A stretch of DNA of 64,000 nt from Glycine soja. Its lineage: Eukaryota; Streptophyta; Magnoliopsida; Fabales; Fabaceae. Each line of letters opens with the position of its first letter. The first letter of the stretch is position 1. Positions 56,301 to 64,000 of the stretch are shown here, piece after piece. Below the pieces are notes generated by a model. That model did no database searches. It saw only the letters and a list, made by a program, of their open reading frames with translations, and was not told the DNA's origin. The stretch lies in contig NC_041011.1 of the NCBI RefSeq assembly GCF_004193775.1, positions 10,815,656-10,879,655 of the forward strand, written 5' to 3'. The position numbers were made by a program, and so were the translations under genes.

Positions 56301-57706
56301 TAGTATTTTACTTAAGTACACAAGTGTTTCAGCTGCACATGATATTCAATCAATCCCAATTGGAATTACACAATCCCAACTTTGCATACAATCTTATTCA
56401 ATGCAATTGCACACACACAACATGGATCACTAAGGATTTTATTAAAGTTGTAATTTGGCTAGGATACAAAGGAAAATTGTTTTTTTATATCCTAGAAATC
56501 AAAGCACCGAAGGGTCTAGGAGAACACTAACTAATTTCCTTTTCAATTCATGAGACAAACAATTCCAAACACTGTTTCCCAATATTTTATTCACAAATTT
56601 AAAATAGCAACAACAACTTGAAATTGTTTTTGAATTTGATTGGTTTTCTACTTTTTTTAAAACATTGTAGCTTTCCCAAATGTGTATGCTTTTGTTTTAC
56701 AACAATCCCTTGAGCATTACAAAGCAAACTCCCCTAAATTTGGAACAAATTTGCCTCAAACCATATGACATGATTTTCTATTCCCTAAAGTAAGGTAGAC
56801 ATTTTTTTTTCCTTTTTCGGCTCAAGGATTCAAGTACAAACTCATTATTGTTTTTGGGTCAAAGGTTAATGCAAGGGAATTCATAATTAAAAAGTTTTTT
56901 TTTTTTTTTTTGCTATAAGTGGCTGAACATTTAAATTAAAAACACACAATGCCTTAATCATATCCACATAATGGATGCACTTAAACAATCTTCAAAGAAT
57001 CATGCAAAATCGAGTGAGCAAAACCAATGGAAAAATAAAATACAATTATATTTTACTTACAATTAATTTAAGTAGTTATGATGGTACATCTCATTTTGGA
57101 GTTTATGTAGAATGACAAAAAAGAGTGATGGAAAGAAAAAAAAAGTAAAAGAAAAGAGACAAAATGACATATGATGAGTGATATATAATTGGAAATATAA
57201 AGAGAAATAAGAAGAAAATTCAATGAAAGAAAATAGATAAAAATATGAGCATAATTATTATATTAATATTCTACATTGTAACTCTACTTATAATCAACTT
57301 AAAATTATTATAAAATTGAATTTATTTTTTTGGATTTATTTTGTTAGAAACATAATTTTATCTCAAAACAAATGGGCTAAAGAAAATAAGGTGACCTTAA
57401 ATATCAAACTATTATGTAATACATAATTGCATGATAATGATTAATTATAACCTTGTAAAATTAATTTAACTTTTTAAAAAGGTTTAAGTCTCTAATTGGT
57501 TCTTGAAATATACTCAAATTTTTTTGGGGTCCCTAGTAAGATTTTTCTTGTCTTTTCGTCCTTGGATTTTTTTATTTTATATTTGGTCCTTGCCATTAGG
57601 TTGGCTCTATTAAGTGTTGACGCATATGTGAAAATTTTTAAATTTTTTTGGTGGTTTTTAAAATTGGTTGTATTTATTTAAATAATTAAATTACAATTTT
57701 TGGTAA
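51031..57706. other. AT-rich DNA without recognisable genes
   Basis: I find no protein domain, RNA gene or terminal repeats. It contains an (AAT)n tract (53238-53303). From 57480 to 57660 there is a GGTTTAAGTCTCTAATTGGT...GGTCCCTAG-type sequence that looks like the end of a small dispersed element. The few ORFs above 60 codons have skewed, low-complexity composition. It may be old, degraded intergenic DNA. Confidence 0.55.
53238..53303. repeat. (AAT)n microsatellite
   Basis: About 20 AAT/GAT units, mostly uninterrupted AAT. Confidence 0.95.
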
Positions 57707-60459
57707 TTTAAAATTTTCTAAAACCATTTAAATGCAACCACACCATGGACCAGTTTTTTTAAAACTTTAGATGTCATTTAAATAAATCAATAGCTAGGAT
57801 ATAAAGCACTAATTATTATTAATTTAAAATTTGTAAATAATCAAGAAAATTGATTCTTGTTAACCCTAAACCTAAAGGCTTCTCCTTCCTTTTGAATCGT
57901 GACTATTTACAAACCTTTCCTTGATGCTGATTCCAAACAGCACCCAAAAGCACCCTTTGAAGCCTTCGTTGCAGGCTCGACACCCCCCTTAGAAACTCAA
58001 CTCCAAATATGTGTGGTCTTTTGTTCTTAGTACATTTTTTGGGTTTCTTGAGACCCCTAACTCATATCACCAACTTCAAGTTCACTTCTCAACCAATCAC
58101 ATTTCCCACTCGGATGAGGTTGACACATCACCTGACTCACCTTCATGTTGGCTCATGATCTAGGAAAGTGTACCTAATCTAGTATTAAAGAAACAATAAG
58201 TATTATGTATTGTATTCACAAAGACTTGGTGTAATATTTAGGAATTGAGCAAAAAATGTAATCTAAAACATTCACTGCAGTGTGTTGTCAATTTGTTTTA
58301 GTGAGTGAGACAATGTTTTCCAGTTTTCAAAAGAGAATTTTGTTGTAGCAAGACCCGAGTTTGCTATAGCGAGAAAAAAATAATTGGTGGATTTTGAAAA
58401 AAATTTGGAGAAAAAATGGAAATCAAAGAAAAAAGGCATTGCTGACTTGAATTCCATAGCATTCAACATATGGAAGTCAATTTCTAATCATTTTCCTAGT
58501 TCAATACAACCAAGATTCAGCTCAATTGATTAATCCTAATTCCTTAGGTGATTAATCTTTTATTCCTAAGCTAAATTCCTAATTCCTTAGGTAACTTAAC
58601 CAAGAACTCAGAACATGAACAATGAATCTCTTCAATGCAAAAATTGATTTCATTCCTAAAATTAAGCTCTCACACAATTCCAATTCAAATCTAGAATCAA
58701 TTATTTTCAACACAATTCAATTCCTAAAAGCTAGTTTGATCAAGCCTAATCATGCATTTAAGAAAATATTTGGAATATGATCACATGTATAACAAAGAAA
58801 ATAAATCAGAAAATGAAGAATCACATACTTGGTTACTACTTCATTCAATTAACAACTTCAATGTTTAGCTCCAATGGATCTTGATTTGGTCTAAAATAAC
58901 ATTAAAATCAAAAGTTACAATGGAGAGAGAGAGAGAGAGAGAGGAAAAAATGCAAATCTATAAGTCTGAATCGAAAAAATGACAAAAGGTGCCAATTATG
59001 ATGTTACAAGTTATTTTAGTTAGATCCAAATCTATATATTTTTTCTGTCACATTAGACTTTCATTGTAGCGAGGACACTTCTTGCTACAACGAGGCTTCA
59101 TCTTTAGCAAATGATACTTCACTTGAATCTTCTTGCTCTCTGACCAACTTTCGCTATGGTGAGAGTTGTACTCGTTGTGGCGAGTGGTTGCTCAATATCT
59201 TAGTCTTTAACATTCATATTCATTGTGGCAAGTCTTCACATTCATTCACTTGATAACTGGTCCTCTTTTGCTGTGGTGAAGGGTCATCTAGCTATGGTCA
59301 GCTTAAGTCTGCAACTTATCAATCCTTTAAACTAAAAAAATATCTTTGTAACATCAAAATTTAAAACAAAACAATAAAAACTGTCTTTTTATTTTCTGAA
59401 ATGATTTTTTATAATAGTTTATTCACAATAGCAACAATATATTAACAAAAATCCTAAAAAAGTTAGGCTAATTGCTCACAAAAACAAAGTGTGAGAAACA
59501 ATTATCACCTCACCCGCACACAACATTGTGGAAGGATAATAAAAGGGTCATCTTCAATTACCTCACCCGCACACATTTGTGATACGTAGGGGATCCAATT
59601 GGCATAATTGAAATTTAGGAGACTAAAAGTATAATTAAAAATATATTTTAATTACTTAAAATAAATTAAATATTTTACTTATCTTTTTAAAATACATTAA
59701 ATTATTCTTTGACCCCCTACGAAATGGAATGGAGATTTAATTATTTGTGTTGTTCTATTTTAAGCTTACCTCCAAACTTGACCTACCTTAGTTGAAGATG
59801 AGAAAATGAAAATCCCCAACCAAAGTTCAAAAGGTTGGAATTTCTAATAGAATTGGATTTTTATGTATTTAAGATGCCCTTTCATTCAAACACTACATCA
59901 TGTAGAAACTACATCACAATTACAAACTCCACTAACAAAGTAAAGAAACAACATAAAGGAAACATAGTTTTTAGCATACTCCTTCTAACACACCATCTGT
60001 AATTAGTTGGAATTTATTGAAAACTACAAATTCAAGAGAGAGAAAATCATTACATATGATGTGGGACCCAACAAATTTTGTCATTTCCAATGAATGTCAA
60101 CCAATAAAAGAAAATGTATTGAAAATAATTTGTTCCTAACTTTTATCTTTTTTACTATATGTCAATTATATTTTGGTACAATTGACTTTATACTCCCGTT
60201 GCAATTTGCACCACTGAGAAATGAGTCATATCATGTTGAACTTGTTTATCTCAATTTGACTGGGTAAGAATCAGTTATGTTTGAAGCTCAATTTGAATTT
60301 ATTTTTTTTCAAGCTGAAAGTCAATTCAATTCAAGCTCATGAACCAATTTGGTTTAGAGCTGAAAGTCAATTCAATTCAAGCTCATGAACCAATTTCAAG
60401 CTGAAAGTCAATTCAGTTATGTTTGAAGCTCAATTTGAATTTATTTTAGAACTAAATGT
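57707..60459. other. Noncoding DNA equivalent to 9425-14269
   Basis: Same content as the left copy, minus the two deleted intervals. It includes (GA)n at 58923-58943 and the CATGAACCAATTT short repeats near 60340-60400. No gene. Confidence 0.6.
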
Positions 60460-62200
60460 TGGTTAAGTTGTTTTGATCTTTTTCCGTAAGATTTATTTTA
60501 ACCGAACAAAAAAATGTTTAAGGCATTGGACCATTAAACGATCTTTTTGATTCTTTTGAAATGAAAGAAACGTTAAGGTGTTGGACCATTACCAATCTCT
60601 TATTTTAGAAACGTTAAGACGTTGGACCATTAACGATCTCTTGTTTTTGAAAGGAGAGAAACGTTAAGGTGTTGGATCATTAAGGATCTCTTGGGGTGGT
60701 CGACAAAAGCGGGGCTTTTGCTCCTACGCATCCTCAATTGCGATGAGGAAATCAGATCTACGTAGTTCTTGCAAAAGCGGTAAAGTTATGGGTTGATTTT
60801 ATGCTTTTGAACGGTCCATGTTAACCGATAAAAGCAAAGAGGACCGTTTAAGGCGTTGGACCTTAAAACGGTTTTAAGTGACTTTTACGGACAAAGCTTG
60901 ATGTGTGAGTTGATTTTAACCTTAGTTTCACTTTGGTTATTAGTCAATTCATTCAAGGAAACTTCCAAAGAAAAACATCCGACTGATTTTTTTGATTATT
61001 TTATTCAAAGATATTTTTATTATTTTATTATTTTTTTTTCAAGATATTTTTATTATTTTATTATTATTTTGCTTTTTTTTTTGTTTAACCGAGGTTACAG
61101 CGTGAAAGATCGGTTAGATTTTACTTTAACAGTGATTAAATGACATTACAACACAAATGATCGGTTGAAATTCATTTTATCATTTATTAGGCTACATAAC
61201 GGCTTAAATAAACGGTTAAAGCACGTTAAAAATGGAAGAAAAGAAAATCGAAAGTGAACGAGATGAAGATGAAAGCAAACAAAACAAGAAATGAATTGAA
61301 AGTCTCGGATTCGAACACTTACCGGTTGAAGAACAAAGAACGGACGAAGAACGATGAAGAACGCAGGAAAATCTTCATAGATTTACTCATGAAAACGTCT
61401 CGGAAGGGTTACGGAACAACTTCGACTCGATTCTTCTTCACGAAAATGTGTTTTTTACCCAAAATAGCTGAAATGCATAGCCTAGGGGTCATGAATATTT
61501 TTGAAACAGCTCCCTCCCTTATTTATAGGGAAAAAGGGAGGTGCTTGCCGCCCAGAGGCTTCTTGAGGAAAATTTCTAAGCGCACCCCAATTACTAAGTT
61601 CACCCGCTTTTCGTACTTTACAGAAAAGTTACGGAAGCCTTACGGAAGTTTTTCGGATTTGATTTTCATCTTTTTTTCTCTTCCCTTTCACCAATATTAA
61701 GTGAAATATGCTTACCCAAGATTTTCGGAAATTTTACGGAAGCCATGGAAGCCCCAGAAACCATTTTTCAACAAAATGTGGAGGAGCTTGCCGCCTAGTT
61801 GCTTCCTCCTTAAGCAACCCAACTTCCAAAATATTCCGGAAGGGCCTAGATTTGAATTTCTATTTACACCCTATCTTGATAAGTTCACCCCCTATTTTTA
61901 TGTTTTTGGCTGTTTTCTTTCCAAAATCTCACGAAACTTTACGGATTCCACCGTGATGAGTGTTAAGTCTTCCAAAGCAATCAACAATGGTCCTTGGATG
62001 AAATTATAATGTAGCAGTTTATTTACACACACTCCACTTTGCTAAATACACTCCCATTTTTGTGTTTTTGACTAGTTTCTTCCCGAAACATCTCAGAACT
62101 TTACGGATTCTACAACGAAGGGTGTTAAACATTTTGAGGTGGTCAAATGAAGGTTGCATGCCGACAAACAATGGTTCTCGGACGAAATTAGGGTATGACA
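60460..62200 (-). repeat. 3' LTR of a minus-strand Ogre-related element, right copy
   Basis: Homologous to 14270-15992, with its TGTCATACCC end at 62200 and the other end truncated at the same place. TATAAATA on the minus strand lies at 61520-61527. Open frames across it (60856-62009) are not genes. Confidence 0.85.
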
Positions 62201-62249
62201 GTTGCCCCTCTTTACTTATCTTTTATCGGAGATAAAAGTGAAGTAAAGA
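62201..62249 (-). promoter_or_regulatory. Polypurine tract with adjoining hairpin, right copy
   Basis: The same arrangement as 15993-16041: AAAGAGGGGCAAC on the minus strand against the LTR end, and inverted repeats TCTTTACTT (62209-62217) and AAGTAAAGA (62241-62249). Confidence 0.7.
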
Positions 62250-62511
62250 TAAGACACTAATTTCGTTCGAGCGGATCCTTACTCGAGCAATCAATAGCCC
62301 AACCAGCGAAACGCTTCGTCGGACTTGGACGTCTTTGGATGGCAAAGGAAAAAATTTGGAAAAACCTGCAAAAATCTTCAAAATGATTAGAAATGGCCGA
62401 CCATCATCATTCTGATGTCATCGGACTTGTTTGTCTCTGGATGATAAAGGTGCGGATAACCATGAGGTATATCCACGTGTTACCGGACCCTTGAGTGTGA
62501 CGGATAGAAAA

Positions 62512-63391
62512 ATGAGATTTTTTCACAGTCTCGACCGGAAGACGCTAACATCTCCGGAAAAGGTGCAGATGATGACGTTAGTGACAAAATGCTATCAGGC
62601 TGTGAGTCTTACGAATAACAAATGAGACTTTTTCGCAGTCTTGGCCGGAAGACGCTGACATCTCCGGGAAGGTGCAGATGACGACTTTAGTCACTGCATG
62701 CTACCAGGCTTTGAGTCTTACAGATAGCAAATGAGACTATTTCACAGTCTCGGCCGGAAGATGATGACATCTTCGAGAAAGGTGCAGATGATGATGTTAG
62801 TTACTGCATTCTATCAAGCTTTGAGTCTTACGGATAGAAAATGAGACTTTTTCGCAGTCTCGGCCGGAAGTCGCTGACATCTTCGGGGAAGGTGCAGATG
62901 ACGACGTTAGTCACTGCATGCTATCGAGCTTTGAGTCTTATGGATAGCAAATGAGACTTTTTCACAGTCTCGGCCGGAAGATGCTGACATCTCCGAGGAA
63001 GGTGCAGATGACGACGTTAGTCACTGCATGCTATCGGACTTTGAGTGTTATGGATAGCAAATGATACTTTTTCGCAGTCTCGGCCGAAAGACGCTGACAT
63101 CTCTAGGGAAAGTGCAGATGACGACGTTAGTCACTGCATGCTATCGGGCTTTCAGTCTTACGGATAGCAAATGAGACTTTTCCGCAGTCTCGGTCGGAAG
63201 ACGCTGACATCTTCGAGGAAGGTGCAGATGATGACGTTAGTCACTGCATGCTATCGGGCTTTGAGTCTTATTTATAGAAAAATGATACTTTTTCGCAGTC
63301 TCGGTCGGAAGACGCTGACATCTCAAGGGAAGGTGCAGATGGTGACGTTAGTCACTACATGCTATCGGGCTTTGAGTCTTATGGATAGCAA
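62512..63391. repeat. Tandem array, eight copies of the 110-bp unit
   Basis: Units start at 62512, 62622, 62731, 62841, 62951, 63061, 63171 and 63282. Compared with the nine-unit array, the third unit here is a hybrid of units three and four there, consistent with loss of exactly one period. Confidence 0.95.
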
Positions 63392-64000
63392 ATGAGTGTG
63401 TGCGGGTTACCGTATAGGGCGTCTCCGCGTGCCAATGGACTCACAGGTCACGATAGCAAAAAGTGGGGTGGTCGACAAAAGCGAGGCTTTTGCTCCTACA
63501 TATCCTCAATTTATGATGAGGAACTCAAACCAACGTAGCTCTTCACTTTGTGTGAGACTAAAATAGTCTCAGAGTGCTTTCGCTAAAATGCGAACATGCT
63601 TTAGCAAAGAAACAGAACCTCCAATTGATCAGAGCAACATATAGTTTTTGGAGAAAAACAAACGTGTCTACCGGGGGGAAGGAGGGTATGCTGATAAAGT
63701 TTTCTTCAAAGCGACCATTTAGATGAAACACTGGGTCCAACAAAAAAGAAGAAAATCACTCAAAGTGTATAAATCTCACACAGGTAAGTGTTTTATCCTA
63801 ATTCCGAACCATAGATATGTCATGACTTGATTTTGCAAATCATTTCCTATCAAATTTAATATTACACGCGTGATCATGGATCAATAGGACTTTTTCGGGA
63901 ATGTTGTTTTGGTGGGAAATTCGGCTCTGAGTGTTTGGGCCTTTTCCTTTTCTGTTTTTGTTTAGTGCGGGGCGAGAAAGTTGTCAGTGCACAGGATTTT
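63392..64000 (-). other. 3' untranslated region of the Ogre-related element, cut by the window end
   Basis: Matches 17216-17826, including the GGGGTGGTCGACAAAAGCGA segment. No gene is present. Confidence 0.6.

Larger units (their letters stand above)
57707..64000 (+). repeat. Segmental duplication block B, right copy
   Basis: Collinear with 9425-17826 but without the foldback block (junction 59561-59575) and without the MADS-box segment (junction at ATAGTTT, 59964-59970). It runs to the window edge. Confidence 0.9.

Noticed and set aside
1..64000. Assembly artefact as the cause of the duplication
   Set aside because: The copies differ by many scattered substitutions and by clean deletions with microhomology or filler, which an artefact would not produce. 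Long reads would settle it.

Overview
This is plant nuclear DNA, almost certainly from a legume and most likely soybean (Glycine). It is AT-rich, nearly free of host genes and packed with nested, decayed transposable elements, as in pericentromeric chromatin. The species call is inference. It rests on the long-LTR Ogre/Tat-type retrotransposons with their extra first ORF, on the Tgm-like CACTA element, and on the LINE families. No bacterial, organellar or viral replicon features are present, and I see no tRNA, rRNA or CRISPR array.

The main architectural fact is a large direct duplication. Positions 1-9424 (block A: LINE remnants plus the core of a CACTA transposon) match 40912-47085. Positions 9425 to about 17826 (block B: AT-rich DNA, a MADS-box gene, and an Ogre-type 3' LTR with its 3' untranslated region) match 57707-64000. 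In the right copy A and B are separated by 10.6 kb (47086-57706). In the left copy they are joined at 9424/9425. The copies also differ by three further deletions of 1-3.3 kb and by a one-unit change in a 110-bp tandem array. Neither copy is complete.

Layout. 1-5500: two LINE remnants on the minus strand and a CA-rich minisatellite. 6014-9176: broken TNP2-type CACTA transposase. 9425-14260: noncoding DNA with the only intact host-type gene, a type I MADS-box gene (12808-13344, minus). 14270-19794: 3' part of a minus-strand Ogre-related element (3' LTR, polypurine tract with adjacent hairpin, nine 110-bp repeats, remnant of a 'putative plant transposon protein' ORF). A plus-strand Ogre-type element begins inside that ORF at 19795 (2241-bp LTR, primer-binding site, ORF1, gag) and is lost by about 28 kb. 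28697-34690: two rearranged minus-strand Ogre pol remnants (RT, RNase H, second RNase H, integrase) flanking a partial copy of the 11.3-12.2 kb block. 35198-51030: a hAT transposase gene (minus) split by a 13.6-kb plus-strand CACTA element (36645-50289). The CACTA carries both of its own genes, LINE debris and fragments that look like captured host genes. 51031-57706: AT-rich DNA without recognisable genes. 57707-64000: second copy of block B, running off the window.

Functionally there is one plausible expressed host gene (the MADS-box gene) and a layered record of insertion, duplication and end-joining deletion. Every transposon ORF examined carries stops, frameshifts or deletions, so none looks autonomous now. 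I found no previously undescribed functional system. The most informative items are the duplication with reciprocal losses, the CACTA-in-hAT insertion with its reading frame preserved across the insertion, the gene-fragment cargo of the CACTA element, and the tandem array next to an Ogre-type polypurine tract.
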